From contig NZ_AP018549.1 of NCBI RefSeq assembly GCF_003584685.1, forward strand, positions 1-64,000: DNA of 64,000 nucleotides, in the 5' to 3' direction. The translations under genes were made by a program, and so were the position numbers. This DNA comes from Lactobacillus paragasseri. Its GTDB lineage: Bacteria; Bacillota; Bacilli; Lactobacillales; Lactobacillaceae. Shown piece after piece: positions 1-9,862 of the stretch; the stretch's first letter is position 1, and each line of letters begins with the position of its first letter. The notes under the pieces were generated by a model. That model was given only the letters and a program-made list of their open reading frames with translations. It searched no databases and was not told the origin of the DNA.

Positions 1-69
1 ATTTGTTAGTTATTTTTGTTCCTTGTGGAAAACTTTTAAAATTCATGCTAAACTTATTTTGACTTAATC

Positions 70-78
70 TGTGGATAA
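70..78 (-). promoter_or_regulatory. DnaA box upstream of dnaA
   Basis: TGTGGATAA is the exact reverse complement of the consensus DnaA box TTATCCACA. It lies about 25 bp before the dnaA start codon. A weaker match, TGTGGAAAA, is at 24-32. DnaA boxes here commonly serve both autoregulation of dnaA and the upstream half of a bipartite origin. The rest of that upstream half lies outside the window. Confidence 0.8.
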
Positions 79-100
79 TACAGTATTTGGAGGAATTTTT

Positions 101-1465
101 TTGTTTGATTTAGATAAATTTTGGCAATTTTTCAATGCTGAGATGAAAAAAAGCTACAGCACTGTTGCCTATAACGCTTGGTTTAAAAATACTAAACCTA
201 TTTCCTTTAACAAAAAGACAAAAGAAATGATAATTGCTGTTGAATCTCCAGTTGCAAAAGGGTATTGGGAAAAGAACTTGGCTTCTCAACTAATTCAAGA
301 GGCGTATGCTTATGCAGACATGGAAATTCAGCCAAAATTTGAAGTAGCAGGTAAAGAAGGACCCGAACGTCTAGTTACGCCAAAGCCAAGAATTAAAACT
401 AATCAAGAAATATTAGAGGATCGCCGTGACGAATTTGCTCAAGATCTTCAATTAAATAGTAAGTACACTTTTGATACCTTTGTTCAAGGTGAAGGAAATA
501 AGCTGGCAGCTGGAGCTGCTTTAGCAGTTGCCGATAATCCAGGAAGTTTTTATAATCCTTTATTTATCTTTGGTGGTGTCGGTTTAGGTAAGACGCACTT
601 AATGCAAGCTATCGGTCATCAGATGCTAGCTGAAAAGCCCCATGCAAAAGTGGTCTACATTCAAAGTGAAACTTTTGTAAATGACTTTATTAATTCGATA
701 AAAAACAAAACTCAAGCTGAATTTCGCAATAAATATCGAAATTGTGATCTCCTATTAGTAGATGATATTCAATTCTTCTCTAAAAAAGAGGGGATTCAAG
801 AGGAATTTTTCCATACTTTTGAAACTCTTTATAATGATCAAAAACAGATTGTTATGACTAGTGATCGGTTGCCAACTGAAATTCCTGAATTATCAGAGCG
901 ACTGGTTTCTCGATTTGCCTGGGGCTTACAAGTTGAGATTACGCCTCCTGATTTAGAAACTAGAATTGCAATCCTACGTAAAAAAGCTGAAACAGATGGC
1001 TTGGCGATCGATGACAGTACTCTTGACTACATTGCTTCGCAAGTTGATACCAATATTCGAGAACTCGAAGGTGCTTTAGTTAAAGTTCAAGCACATGCAA
1101 CAATTGAGCGGGAAGATATTAATGTTGATTTAGCAAAAGAAGCTTTAGCAGACCTAAAACTTGTCCAAAAGAATAGAGGACTTCAAATTTCAAAAATCCA
1201 AGAAGTCGTCGCAAATTACTTCCAAACTTCAACTACAGAACTAAAAGGAAAAAAACGGGTAAAACAAATCGTAGTTCCACGTCAAATAGCAATGTATCTA
1301 TCGCGTGAATTAACCGATTCTAGCTTGCCTAAAATCGGACAGGAATTTGGTGGTAAAGACCATACCACAGTTATGCATGCCTGCGATAAAATTTCTCGTG
1401 CCTTAAAAACCGATGCCGAAATTAAAGCAGCTGTATATGATTTAAAAGCAATGCTTGAACACTAA
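101..1465 (+). CDS. dnaA: Chromosomal replication initiator protein DnaA
   Basis: DnaA is an AAA+ ATPase that binds DnaA boxes and opens oriC to start replication. The product has 454 residues, normal for the family. It has an N-terminal helicase-loading/oligomerisation domain (about 1-80), a linker, an AAA+ module with Walker A GGVGLGKTH and Walker B LLVDDIQF, and a C-terminal DNA-binding domain carrying the signature GGKDHTTVMHA. I chose the TTG at 101 because a ribosome binding site (TTGGAGGA, 87-94) sits 6-7 bases upstream and translation then begins MFDLDKFW, as in close relatives. A longer reading from the GTG at 71 starts inside a DnaA box and has no ribosome binding site. First gene of the replication region. 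Expression is probably autoregulated through the box at 70-78. Confidence 0.97.
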   Translation: MFDLDKFWQFFNAEMKKSYSTVAYNAWFKNTKPISFNKKTKEMIIAVESPVAKGYWEKNLASQLIQEAYAYADMEIQPKFEVAGKEGPERLVTPKPRIKTNQEILEDRRDEFAQDLQLNSKYTFDTFVQGEGNKLAAGAALAVADNPGSFYNPLFIFGGVGLGKTHLMQAIGHQMLAEKPHAKVVYIQSETFVNDFINSIKNKTQAEFRNKYRNCDLLLVDDIQFFSKKEGIQEEFFHTFETLYNDQKQIVMTSDRLPTEIPELSERLVSRFAWGLQVEITPPDLETRIAILRKKAETDGLAIDDSTLDYIASQVDTNIRELEGALVKVQAHATIEREDINVDLAKEALADLKLVQKNRGLQISKIQEVVANYFQTSTTELKGKKRVKQIVVPRQIAMYLSRELTDSSLPKIGQEFGGKDHTTVMHACDKISRALKTDAEIKAAVYDLKAMLEH

Positions 1466-1649
1466 AAGTTAATAACATGTGGATAAGTTTTCACTTTGTC
1501 CACATTTATTGAACACACAAAAGTCCGTTTTATTCAGGTATTTGCCTACTTTCCCACAGATTCCACTGGCCCTACTACTACTTCTAAGTATTTAAATATA
1601 TAATTAAATAAATAAGACAAAGTACATATAACTTCACAGGAGGTAAACG
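1466..1649. other. oriC: Replication origin oriC (dnaA-dnaN intergenic part)
   Basis: The dnaA-dnaN spacer contains an exact DnaA box in reverse orientation (TGTGGATAA, 1478-1486), a one-mismatch box (TTGTCCACA, 1496-1504), and weak tandem boxes at 1550-1558 (TTTCCCACA) and 1559-1567 (GATTCCACT). A short GC cluster (GGCCC, 1568-1572) follows, then CTA/CTT triplets (1572-1586), then an AT-only stretch (about 1589-1616). This order (boxes, GC cluster, DnaA-trios, AT-rich tract) matches the basal unwinding element described in Bacillus subtilis. Calling it the origin rests on that layout and on its location; no firing data exist here. Confidence 0.88.
1572..1616 (+). promoter_or_regulatory. DnaA-trio element and AT-rich DNA unwinding element
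   Basis: The triplets CTA-CTA-CTA-CTT-CTA run directly from the GC cluster after the last weak DnaA boxes. They are followed by an almost pure A/T tract to about 1616. In B. subtilis, the complementary 3'-GAT repeats (DnaA-trios) position a DnaA filament on single-stranded DNA and specify where the duplex opens. The match here is by sequence pattern and relative order only. Confidence 0.7.
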
Positions 1650-2780
1650 ATGCAGTTTACAATTAATCGTAATTTATTCCTCGAAAATTTAAATAATGTA
1701 ATGCGTGCAATTTCTTCACGTGCAACTATTCCCATTTTAAGTGGTATAAAACTTAACCTTACTGACGAAATGCTAACTTTAACAGGTAGCGATACTGATA
1801 TTTCAATCGAAATTCAGATTCCTGTAAATGATGACTTAATTGTCCAATCTACAGGTTCAATTGTTTTACCTGCACGTTTCTTTAGTGAGATCGTTAAAAA
1901 ATTGCCTGGTAAAGATTTTTCATTTGAAGTAAAGGAAAGCTTCCAAACAAAAATCGTTTCTGAAAATACCGAATTTATGATCAATGGATTAGATGCCAAT
2001 AACTATCCTCATTTACCTGAAATTTCTACTGATGCATCATTTAAGATTTCAGGTAAAACCTTTAGAGAAATTATTAACGAAACTGTTTTTGCTGTTGCTA
2101 CTCAAGAAAGTCGACCTACTTTAACGGGTGTTAACTTCATTTTTAATAATTCTTCAATTAAGGCAGTTGCTACTGACAGTCATCGCTTATCTCAACGTCA
2201 AATTTCTTTAGAAAATGGGCCACAAACTAGTACTGATTTGATCATTCCAGGAAAAAGCTTAGTAGAATTAGCGAGAATTATTGGTGAAAGCGATCCTGAA
2301 ATTAAAGTAAATCCAGGTGAAAACCAAGTTCTATTTGAAGTTGGAAATATTGCCTTTTATTCCCGCTTACTTGATGGTCAATATCCAGATACTGATCGCT
2401 TAATTCCAACTGAATCTACTACTTCTGTTGAATTTGAATTGCCAGTTTTAGCTAGATCTTTAGAACGTGCCAGTCTTCTTACTCATGAAAGTCGAAACAA
2501 TGTAGTAAAAATGACTCTTGATGTTCAAAATCAATTAGTTAAGCTTCAAGGTGATTCTCCAGAAATAGGTAATGTGGAAGAAGAAATTGGATTTAAGAAC
2601 CTTGAAGGTGAAGGCTTGACAATTTCATTTAACCCCGACTATTTAAGAGAAGCTTTACGCGCATCAATTACTGATTCCATTATTATGAACTTTACGCAGC
2701 CACTGAGACCATTTACAGTTGTGCCTGCAAAGCAAGATGTCAACTTTACTCAATTGATTACACCAGTGAGAACATTTTAA
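1650..2780 (+). CDS. dnaN: DNA polymerase III beta subunit (sliding clamp)
   Basis: The clamp encircles DNA and tethers the replicative polymerase; it also recruits ligase, MutS/L and other partners. The 376-residue product is the usual clamp length with three repeated beta-clamp folds. Typical sequences are the N-terminal MQFTINRNLFLENL and the C-terminal strand PFTVVPAKQDVNFTQLITPVR, which ends in the P-V-R form common to Gram-positive clamps. The start is fixed by a strong ribosome binding site, AGGAGG, ending about 6 bases upstream. The gene sits directly downstream of oriC and is followed by an intrinsic terminator, so it is probably transcribed with or separately from dnaA but not with recF. 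Confidence 0.98.
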   Translation: MQFTINRNLFLENLNNVMRAISSRATIPILSGIKLNLTDEMLTLTGSDTDISIEIQIPVNDDLIVQSTGSIVLPARFFSEIVKKLPGKDFSFEVKESFQTKIVSENTEFMINGLDANNYPHLPEISTDASFKISGKTFREIINETVFAVATQESRPTLTGVNFIFNNSSIKAVATDSHRLSQRQISLENGPQTSTDLIIPGKSLVELARIIGESDPEIKVNPGENQVLFEVGNIAFYSRLLDGQYPDTDRLIPTESTTSVEFELPVLARSLERASLLTHESRNNVVKMTLDVQNQLVKLQGDSPEIGNVEEEIGFKNLEGEGLTISFNPDYLREALRASITDSIIMNFTQPLRPFTVVPAKQDVNFTQLITPVRTF

Positions 2781-2788
2781 ATTACTGA

Positions 2789-2820
2789 AAAAGAGCTACG
2801 GAAGTAGCTCTTTTTTTCTT
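2789..2820 (+). terminator. Intrinsic terminator after dnaN
   Basis: The inverted repeat AAGAGCTAC / GTAGCTCTT with a 3-base loop is followed by a T-rich run (TTTTTTTCTT). It separates dnaN from the yaaA-recF-gyrBA unit. Confidence 0.85.
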
Positions 2821-2932
2821 GTTGTACTTAAAAGCTAAATTTAGCCTGGTTAAACGAATTTTTCTCTAGTTAAGTATAGTCATATTAAATTAGAATAAAA
2901 TGGCTTAAAAAAGGCTACAATACGTCATAAAA

Positions 2933-2961
2933 TTGAATTTCACATAAAAAAACGGTATAAT
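2933..2961 (+). promoter_or_regulatory. Sigma-A type promoter for yaaA-recF-gyrB-gyrA
   Basis: TTGAAT (-35, 2933-2938) and TATAAT (-10, 2956-2961) are separated by exactly 17 bases. The predicted transcript starts near 2968, shortly before yaaA. The downstream genes are contiguous or overlapping, which supports one operon. No other strong promoter is evident until after gyrA. Confidence 0.8.
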
Positions 2962-2991
2962 AACATGGTATGACAAGGTAAATGGGGTGAT

Positions 2992-3207
2992 ATTATCCAA
3001 AAATTCACAATTAAGGGAGAATATATTACGCTTGCTCAATTTTTAAAAGAAGAGAGCGTGATATCTTCTGGTGGTCAAGCTAAATGGTATCTAAAAGAAA
3101 ATCCTGTTAAGTTAAATGGCGAGCTTGAAGATCGTCGCGGAAAGAAAATACATGCAGGGGATGTATTGAACTTAGCTGGAGAAGAGTATGAATTTGTTTC
3201 AGAGTAG
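2992..3207 (+). CDS. yaaA: S4-domain RNA-binding protein YaaA, non-canonical start codon
   Basis: Small (71 aa) S4-like RNA-binding protein, found between dnaN and recF in many Firmicutes; its precise role is unclear, with links to ribosome or RNA binding inferred from the fold. The conserved core is ITLAQFLKEESVISSGGQAK, followed by NGELEDRRGKKIHAGDVL. The reading frame is open from a TGA at 2971, but there is no ATG, GTG or TTG before the conserved domain. Alignment from memory with B. subtilis YaaA places its first Met exactly at the ATT at 2992. ATC at 2995 is the alternative. A Shine-Dalgarno-like GGGGTGAT (2984-2991) lies immediately upstream. recF starts 3 bases after the stop, implying translational coupling. 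Confidence 0.82.
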   Translation: MIQKFTIKGEYITLAQFLKEESVISSGGQAKWYLKENPVKLNGELEDRRGKKIHAGDVLNLAGEEYEFVSE

Positions 3208-3210
3208 CCA

Positions 3211-4335
3211 ATGTATCTTGCAAACTTTGAATTGAAAGACTTTAGAAATTTTAAAGAATTAAAAACAAATTTTGATCCTCATGTAAATATTTTCATTGGT
3301 CCAAATGCCCAAGGAAAAACTAATTTACTTGAGGCAATTTATTTTTTAGCCCTTACTCGATCCCATCGCACTAATAGCGATAAAGAATTAATTCGTTTTG
3401 GCAGCAAATTTGCCGGTTTACAAGGTAGGGTTCATAAAAGCCAACTTCAAGTAGAGCTTAAACTACGTTTAACGGCTAATGGAAAAAAGGTCTGGGTAAA
3501 TCGCTTGGAGCAAAAGAGGCTTTCTGCCTATGTGGGGCAAATGAATGCAATCTTGTTTTCTCCAGAAGATTTAGCTCTAGTTAAGGGAGCACCATCTGTT
3601 AGACGGAGATTTATGGATTTAGAATTTGGGCAGATTAATTCAGAATATCTATATTTTTCAAGTCAGTATCGTCAGGTACTGCAGCAGAGAAACAATTATT
3701 TAAAGCAATTAAGCATCAAAAAAGCAAATGATCAAGTTTTTTTAGATGTTTTATCCGATCAGCTGGCAGGAATTGCAGCAGAGATAATATCGCGAAGAAT
3801 AAAATACATTAAAAAACTCAATTCCTACGCTCAAGCTGCTCATCGTGAGATTAGTGGTCAAGCTGAAAAATTGCAGATTTTTTACCGTCCATCAGTTAAG
3901 GAAATTATTCCAGAGGATGATGTAGAGACCATTTATCAAAAAGTTATTACTAGTTATAAGAAAAATCGTTCTAATGAAATTCGAAAGGGTACTACTCTCA
4001 GTGGCCCTCATCGAGATGACTTGGAGTTTTTAATTAATGATAAAAATGCCCATGATTTTGCATCTCAGGGACAGCAGCGAACGATTTCTTTAAGCGTTAA
4101 GTTAGCTGAGATTCAATTAGTGCATGAATTGACGCAAGAATATCCGATTCTGCTGTTAGATGATGTGATGAGTGAGTTAGATCATCGAAGACAGAGTCGT
4201 TTATTGAACTATATTCATGGTAAAACGCAAACATTTATAACAACGACAGATTTAGAAGGTATTTCTTGGGAAATTGTGAAGGAACCTAAGGTTTATCACA
4301 TTTCTGCTGGAACGATCAGTGCAAAGGAGAGTTAA
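3211..4335 (+). CDS. recF: DNA replication and repair protein RecF
   Basis: RecF is an SMC-like ATPase that helps load RecA at single-strand gaps. The 374-residue product shows Walker [20 protein letters not shown], the ABC-type signature region [10 protein letters not shown] (about residue 260), and Walker [13 protein letters not shown] near the C terminus. The length is normal. The start ATG follows the yaaA stop by three bases and lacks a strong ribosome binding site of its own, so it is probably translated by coupling. The stop codon directly abuts the gyrB ATG, so recF sits tightly within the yaaA-recF-gyrB-gyrA operon. Confidence 0.97.
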   Translation: MYLANFELKDFRNFKELKTNFDPHVNIFIGPNAQGKTNLLEAIYFLALTRSHRTNSDKELIRFGSKFAGLQGRVHKSQLQVELKLRLTANGKKVWVNRLEQKRLSAYVGQMNAILFSPEDLALVKGAPSVRRRFMDLEFGQINSEYLYFSSQYRQVLQQRNNYLKQLSIKKANDQVFLDVLSDQLAGIAAEIISRRIKYIKKLNSYAQAAHREISGQAEKLQIFYRPSVKEIIPEDDVETIYQKVITSYKKNRSNEIRKGTTLSGPHRDDLEFLINDKNAHDFASQGQQRTISLSVKLAEIQLVHELTQEYPILLLDDVMSELDHRRQSRLLNYIHGKTQTFITTTDLEGISWEIVKEPKVYHISAGTISAKES

Positions 4336-6303
4336 ATGGCAGAAGATAAGAGCAAAGCAGCATTAAATAAAGCTAAAGACTTTGAAAAACGTGCTGATAC
4401 TTACAATGCAAGTCAAATTCAAGTTTTAGGTGGACTTGAAGCAGTTAGAAAACGCCCAGGTATGTACATTGGCTCAACTAGTAGCCAGGGTTTACACCAC
4501 CTTGTTTGGGAAATTATCGATAATAGTATTGATGAACGATTAGCAGGTTTTGCTACTAAAATTGAAATTACTGTCAATGAAGATGGTAGTGTAACCGTTC
4601 AAGACGATGGACGTGGTATTCCTGTTGACATTCAAGCTAAAACCGGTCGTCCAGCTTTAGAAACTGTATTTACTGTTTTGCATGCTGGTGGTAAATTCGG
4701 CGGTGGCGGATACAAAGTATCTGGTGGTCTTCACGGTGTTGGTGCTTCTGTAGTAAATGCTCTTTCAACTAAGCTTGATGTTACAGTTATGAGAGATGGT
4801 AAGAAATATGCGATTTCCTTTGATCATGGCCGTGTAGTAGGAGAAATGAAGCAGATTGGAACAGTTCCTCTTGAAGAACATGGAACAATTGTGCATTTTT
4901 ATCCTGATCCAGATATTTTTACTGAAACTACAACTTTTGACGACAAAATTTTAAAGAACAGAATTCGTGAACTTGCTTTCTTAAACAAAGGCTTAAAGTT
5001 AACCTTTACTGATAAGCGTAAAGAAAGCGCTGAAACCGATGTTTACCACTTTGAGGGTGGTATCAAGGAATATGTTGCCTTTTTAAATAAGGGACAAGAA
5101 GTCTTATTTGATGAACCAATTTACGTTGAAGATAATTACGAAGGAATTGATGTTGAAGTTGCCTTGCAATATACCAATGGTTATAAGACAACTTTAATGA
5201 CTTTTGCTAACAACATTCACACCTATGAAGGCGGAATGCATGAAGCTGGATTTAAGACAGCTTTAACTCGTGTAGTTAATGATTATGCTCATAAGGCTAA
5301 GATCCTGAAAGACAAGGACGATAACCTATCTGGTGAGGATATTCGTGAAGGAATCACAGCTGTTGTTTCTGTTAAGCACCCTAACCCTCAATTCGAAGGT
5401 CAGACGAAGACAAAACTAGGAAATTCAGATGCAAGAACTGCAGTGGATCGAGCATTTTCAGAAACATTTAGTCGCTTCTTAATGGAAAATCCTTCTGTCG
5501 GTCGTAAGATTGTTGAAAAAGGTCAACTTGCTGAAAGAGCAAGAACTGCTGCCAAACGTGCTCGTGAAGTTACACGTAAGAAATCTGGTCTTGAAATTGC
5601 GAACTTGCCAGGAAAATTAGCCGACAATACTAGTAATGATCCAAGTATTTCTGAATTATTCATTGTCGAGGGTAACTCAGCTGGTGGATCAGCAAAACAG
5701 GGACGTTCACGTTTAACTCAAGCGATTTTGCCAATTAGAGGTAAAATTTTGAACGTTGAAAAAGCTTCAATGGATCGAATTCTTGCCAATCAAGAAATTA
5801 GATCGCTCTTTACAGCTTTAGGTACTGGATTTGGTGCTGATTTTGACGTGTCAAAGGCAAGATATCACAAGTTAATTATTATGACGGATGCCGATGTTGA
5901 CGGTGCCCACATTAGAACTCTTCTTTTGACTCTCTTCTACAATTACATGCGTCCAATGATTGAAAAAGGCTATGTTTATATTGCTCGTCCACCTCTATAC
6001 CAAGTTCGTCAAGGTAAGATAGAGAAGTATTTAGATACAGATGAAGAGTTACATGATTATCTAGGTACGCTTCAGCCAAGTCCTAAGCCTGTTGTTCAAC
6101 GTTATAAGGGATTGGGAGAAATGGATCCAGAACAGTTATGGGAAACGACTATGAACCCAGAAAATCGTCGTTTAGACAGAGTAAGTCCAGAATACGCTGA
6201 AGACGCTGATAAGATCTTTGATCTTTTGATGGGGAATGAAGTAGGTCCAAGACGAGAATTTATTGAAAAGAACGCTAAATACGTTGAGAATTTAGATGCT
6301 TAG
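4336..6303 (+). CDS. gyrB: DNA gyrase subunit B
   Basis: ATPase subunit of DNA gyrase, a type II topoisomerase that introduces negative supercoils. The 655-residue product has the GHKL ATPase domain ([32 protein letters not shown]), the transducer domain, and the Toprim domain ([22 protein letters not shown]). It ends with the conserved C-terminal block around [11 protein letters not shown]. The start ATG abuts the recF stop; GGAGAG at 4327-4332 lies inside recF and is a short distance from the ATG. gyrA follows after 10 bases. Confidence 0.98.
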   Translation: MAEDKSKAALNKAKDFEKRADTYNASQIQVLGGLEAVRKRPGMYIGSTSSQGLHHLVWEIIDNSIDERLAGFATKIEITVNEDGSVTVQDDGRGIPVDIQAKTGRPALETVFTVLHAGGKFGGGGYKVSGGLHGVGASVVNALSTKLDVTVMRDGKKYAISFDHGRVVGEMKQIGTVPLEEHGTIVHFYPDPDIFTETTTFDDKILKNRIRELAFLNKGLKLTFTDKRKESAETDVYHFEGGIKEYVAFLNKGQEVLFDEPIYVEDNYEGIDVEVALQYTNGYKTTLMTFANNIHTYEGGMHEAGFKTALTRVVNDYAHKAKILKDKDDNLSGEDIREGITAVVSVKHPNPQFEGQTKTKLGNSDARTAVDRAFSETFSRFLMENPSVGRKIVEKGQLAERARTAAKRAREVTRKKSGLEIANLPGKLADNTSNDPSISELFIVEGNSAGGSAKQGRSRLTQAILPIRGKILNVEKASMDRILANQEIRSLFTALGTGFGADFDVSKARYHKLIIMTDADVDGAHIRTLLLTLFYNYMRPMIEKGYVYIARPPLYQVRQGKIEKYLDTDEELHDYLGTLQPSPKPVVQRYKGLGEMDPEQLWETTMNPENRRLDRVSPEYAEDADKIFDLLMGNEVGPRREFIEKNAKYVENLDA

Positions 6304-6313
6304 GAGGCTTTAG

Positions 6314-8803
6314 ATGGCTAACGAAAATCAACCTCAAGATCACAGAATACGTAATGTTGATTTGACCCATACGATGCGTAGCTCTTTCTTAGATTATGCT
6401 ATGTCAGTTATTGTGGCACGTGCCTTACCTGACGTTCGGGATGGTCTAAAGCCTGTACAACGTCGTATTCTTTACGGAATGCATGAATTAGGGGTTACAC
6501 CAGACAAACAGTACAAAAAGAGTGCCAGAATTGTTGGAGAAGTTATGGGTAAGTTTCACCCACATGGTGACTCCTCAATTTATTTAGCTATGGCTCACAT
6601 GGCTCAAGACTTTTCATATCGTTATATGCTAGTTGATGGACACGGAAACTTCGGTTCTGTCGATGGGGATGAACCAGCCGCAATGCGTTATACCGAGGCA
6701 AAAATGAGTAAAATTGCGGTTGAAATGCTTCGTGATATCAATAAAGAAACGATTGACTGGCAACGTAACTATGATGATACGGAAAATGAACCGGTAGTTT
6801 TACCTGCCAGAATTCCTAATTTACTTGTAAACGGTGCTAGTGGTATTGCAGTTGGTATGACAACTAATATTCCGCCACATAATTTGGCGGAAGTAATTAG
6901 TGGGATTCATATGTTGATGGATAATCCTGATGTTACTACCAAAGACTTGATGAAGGTTATTCCTGGTCCTGATTTTCCAACTGGTGGTATTGTAATGGGC
7001 CGTGGCGGTATCTACCGCGCTTATGAAACAGGTAAGGGTAATATCGTCGTTCGTGCTAAGACCAATATTGAAACAGAGAAGAGTGGCCGTGAACGAATCG
7101 TAGTTAGTGAATTACCATACTTAGTAAATAAGGCTGAACTAGTTAAGAAAATTGCAGATTTAGCTCGTGAAAAAACAATTGATGGTATTACCGGAGTTCG
7201 TGATGAATCAGACCAGACTGGTATGAGAATTACGATTGATATTCGCCGAGATGCAAGTGCGAGTGTGGTTTTGAATAACTTATTTAAAGAAACCCAATTG
7301 CAGGCAAACTTCGGAATGAATATGGTTGCAATTGTAAACGGCGCTCCACACTTCTTAACTTTGAAGCAAATGCTTGAATACTATCTTCACCATCAAGAAG
7401 ATGTTATTACTCGCAGAACTAAGTTTGAATTAAAGAAGGCTGAAGCTAGAGCACATATTTTAGCTGGATTGAGAATTGCACTAGATCACATTGATGAAAT
7501 CATTAGGATTATTCGTGGCTCCCAAAACAGCGATATTGCTAAGGCACAGTTGATTCAAAACTTTGGATTAGATGATCGTCAATCTCAAGCTATTTTAGAT
7601 ATGCGTCTGGTTCGTTTAACAGGTTTAGAGCGAGACAAGATTGAAGCTGAATATCAAGATTTACAAGCAAAAATTGCAGATTACAAAGATATTCTTGCTA
7701 AGCCAGAACGAATCGATGAAATTATCTACAATGAGTTGCTTGATATTCAAAAGCGTTTTGGTGATGATAGACGGACTAAGATTGCAGAAGGCGAAGCAGT
7801 TTCAATTGAAGATGAAGATTTAATTGAACAAAAAGATGTACTTTTAACCCTTACCCATAATGGCTACATTAAGCGGATGCCAGCTGATGAATTCAAGGTA
7901 CAAAACCGTGGTGGACGCGGAATAAAGGGAATGGGAGTTCAAGATGATGACTTTATCAATCACTTGATTTTCTCAAGTACCCATGACTTTTTGCTATTCT
8001 TTACTAACTTAGGTAAGGTTTACTCAAAGAAAGCTTATGAAATTCCAGAATTTGGTAGGAACGCCAAAGGACTGCCAATTGTTAACTTGCTAGAACTTGA
8101 TAAGGGTGAAAAGATTCAAGCGGTTATTAACGTTCCTGAAGGTGCAGATGATAACTACCTCTTCTTTGTTACTAAGATGGGAACAGTCAAGAGAACAAAA
8201 GTTAGTGAATTTCAAAATATCCGTCGTAGTGGCTTGATTGCCTTAACCCTTCGCGATGGGGATGAACTGAATAATGTTTTAACTACTGACGGTAAACAAA
8301 ATATCCTTATTGGAACCCATTTAGGCTATGCAGTTACCTTTAATGAAAATGATGTTCGTTCAATGGGAAGAACCGCAGCAGGTGTACGCGGAATTAATCT
8401 AAGAGACAACGATTATGTAGTTGGATCTGATATTTTAGAACCTAATTCAGAAGTGTTAGTAATTTCTGAAAAAGGTTACGGAAAACGGACTGCAGCTTCT
8501 GAATATCCAGTTAAAGGACGTGGTGGTAAAGGAATTAAGACTGCTAACATTACTGAAAAGAATGGTCCTTTAGCAGGTGTAACAGTAGTTAATGGTGATG
8601 AAGATATCATGTTAATTACTAGTGCTGGCGTTATGATTCGTTTCGACGTTGATGATGTTTCTCAAACTGGTCGAGCTACTTTAGGTGTACGTTTAATCAA
8701 GGTTGATGATGGTGCTCAAGTTGCAAGTATTACTGCAGTACCAAAGGCTAATGATGAAGACGAAAAATCAACTGATGAAGAAGAGCCAGTAGAAGAAAAT
8801 TAA
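6314..8803 (+). CDS. gyrA: DNA gyrase subunit A
   Basis: DNA-cleaving subunit of gyrase. The 829-residue product starts after a strong ribosome binding site (TAGGAGG). It has the winged-helix core with the catalytic Tyr126 (AAMRYTEAK) and a C-terminal beta-pinwheel with the GyrA box-like [10 protein letters not shown] near residue 530. The quinolone-determining region reads [12 protein letters not shown] (about 82-93): the Ser is present at 87, but the acidic residue normally found four positions later is Leu91. The C-terminal tail is acidic ([15 protein letters not shown]). A long perfect inverted repeat with a T-run follows the gene. Confidence 0.98.
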   Translation: MANENQPQDHRIRNVDLTHTMRSSFLDYAMSVIVARALPDVRDGLKPVQRRILYGMHELGVTPDKQYKKSARIVGEVMGKFHPHGDSSIYLAMAHMAQDFSYRYMLVDGHGNFGSVDGDEPAAMRYTEAKMSKIAVEMLRDINKETIDWQRNYDDTENEPVVLPARIPNLLVNGASGIAVGMTTNIPPHNLAEVISGIHMLMDNPDVTTKDLMKVIPGPDFPTGGIVMGRGGIYRAYETGKGNIVVRAKTNIETEKSGRERIVVSELPYLVNKAELVKKIADLAREKTIDGITGVRDESDQTGMRITIDIRRDASASVVLNNLFKETQLQANFGMNMVAIVNGAPHFLTLKQMLEYYLHHQEDVITRRTKFELKKAEARAHILAGLRIALDHIDEIIRIIRGSQNSDIAKAQLIQNFGLDDRQSQAILDMRLVRLTGLERDKIEAEYQDLQAKIADYKDILAKPERIDEIIYNELLDIQKRFGDDRRTKIAEGEAVSIEDEDLIEQKDVLLTLTHNGYIKRMPADEFKVQNRGGRGIKGMGVQDDDFINHLIFSSTHDFLLFFTNLGKVYSKKAYEIPEFGRNAKGLPIVNLLELDKGEKIQAVINVPEGADDNYLFFVTKMGTVKRTKVSEFQNIRRSGLIALTLRDGDELNNVLTTDGKQNILIGTHLGYAVTFNENDVRSMGRTAAGVRGINLRDNDYVVGSDILEPNSEVLVISEKGYGKRTAASEYPVKGRGGKGIKTANITEKNGPLAGVTVVNGDEDIMLITSAGVMIRFDVDDVSQTGRATLGVRLIKVDDGAQVASITAVPKANDEDEKSTDEEEPVEEN

Positions 8804-8808
8804 TAAAT

Positions 8809-8889
8809 AAAAAAATTACCAAATTTTTGCGTAATAATAATTGAGTAATGTAACTCAGGATCGCGTGAAAAATATTTGGTAATTTTTTT
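8809..8889 (+). terminator. Long-stem terminator after gyrA
   Basis: A 16-bp perfect inverted repeat (arms 8809-8824 and 8874-8889) ends in seven Ts. The loop is unusually long (49 bases) and contains its own small inverted repeat TGAGT/ACTCA. It closes the gyrBA operon. The unusually long loop could also host other RNA structure. Confidence 0.7.
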
Positions 8890-8896
8890 GTTTCTG

Positions 8897-8989
8897 TGAT
8901 AAAATCAAACATTGTGAGTAATATTATTCATTACTCCTTGTTCTTGATTTTAACAAGAACCATTTAGTCCAAGAGGAGGTGCAATTATT
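8897..8989 (+). promoter_or_regulatory. rpsF promoter and possible S6:S18 autoregulatory leader
   Basis: An extended -10 element, TG-A-TAAAAT (8897-8905), lies just downstream of the gyrA terminator. The leader between it and rpsF contains a 7-bp hairpin GTTCTTG/CAAGAAC (8940-8960). In many bacteria, an rpsF leader RNA binds the S6:S18 complex and represses the operon. I can see a hairpin in the right place but cannot confirm the conserved bulge motif. Confidence 0.4.
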
Positions 8990-9286
8990 ATGGCAAAAAC
9001 TAAGTACGAAGTTACTTACATCATCAAGCCTGATATTGACGAAGATTCAAAGAAAGCATTGATCGATCGCTTCGATAAAGTTGTTACTGACAACGGTGCT
9101 GAAGAACTTGAATCTAAAGATTGGGGTAAGAGACGTTTCGCATACGAAATTGAAAAATACCGTGAAGGTACTTATCACATTATGACTTTCGTTGCAGAAA
9201 ACTCTGAACCAGTTGATGAATTTGGTCGTCTTTCTCGTATTGATAACCAAGTTTTACGTTCAATGACTGTAAAATTAGATAAATAA
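8990..9286 (+). CDS. rpsF: 30S ribosomal protein S6
   Basis: S6 binds the central domain of 16S rRNA together with S18. The 98-residue protein is of family length with the typical block [14 protein letters not shown] at the N terminus, [17 protein letters not shown] in the middle and [13 protein letters not shown] at the end. The start follows a strong AGGAGGTG ribosome binding site. It is first in the classical rpsF-ssb-rpsR cluster, with ssb 33 bases downstream. Confidence 0.98.
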
Positions 9287-9319
9287 TTTGTTTTCGTGAA
9301 TTAGGAAGGGGACAAAAGT

Positions 9320-9838
9320 ATGATTAATAATGTTGTACTTGTTGGCCGTTTAACACGTGATCCTGATTTACGTACAACCGGGAGTGGAATCTCAGTTGCT
9401 ACGTTTACTCTAGCTGTTGACCGTCAATACACCAATAGTCAAGGTGAACGTGGTGCTGATTTCGTCAGCTGTGTAATTTGGCGTAAAGCCGCAGAGAATT
9501 TTGCTAACTTTACTTCAAAGGGTTCACTAGTTGGTATTCAAGGTCGGATTCAAACTAGAACGTATGATGATAAAGATGGTAAGAGAGTCTACGTGACTGA
9601 AGTCATCGTTGATAATTTCTCTTTATTAGAATCACGTCGTGACCGTGAGAATCGTCAGACTAATGGTGGTAATTTTGCTCCGCAAGGAGGAAATGCTCCA
9701 AGTACCAATAACTTTGGTGGATCAAGTGCACCAAGCACTAATAATGCTCCTGCTGGTGGAGAAAGCAATAAACCGCAGGATCCATTTGCAGATTCAGGTA
9801 GCACTATTGATATTTCGGATGATGATCTCCCATTTTAA
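9320..9838 (+). CDS. ssb: Single-stranded DNA-binding protein
   Basis: Binds and protects single-stranded DNA and recruits repair and replication proteins. The 172-residue product has an N-terminal OB fold ([18 protein letters not shown], about 1-108), a low-complexity Gly/Asn/Pro-rich linker, and the acidic protein-interaction tail DISDDDLPF. The ribosome binding site is GGAAGGGG. Located between rpsF and rpsR, the usual operon. Confidence 0.98.
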   Translation: MINNVVLVGRLTRDPDLRTTGSGISVATFTLAVDRQYTNSQGERGADFVSCVIWRKAAENFANFTSKGSLVGIQGRIQTRTYDDKDGKRVYVTEVIVDNFSLLESRRDRENRQTNGGNFAPQGGNAPSTNNFGGSSAPSTNNAPAGGESNKPQDPFADSGSTIDISDDDLPF

Positions 9839-9862
9839 ATTTAATTAGAAAGGATCTTTGAT

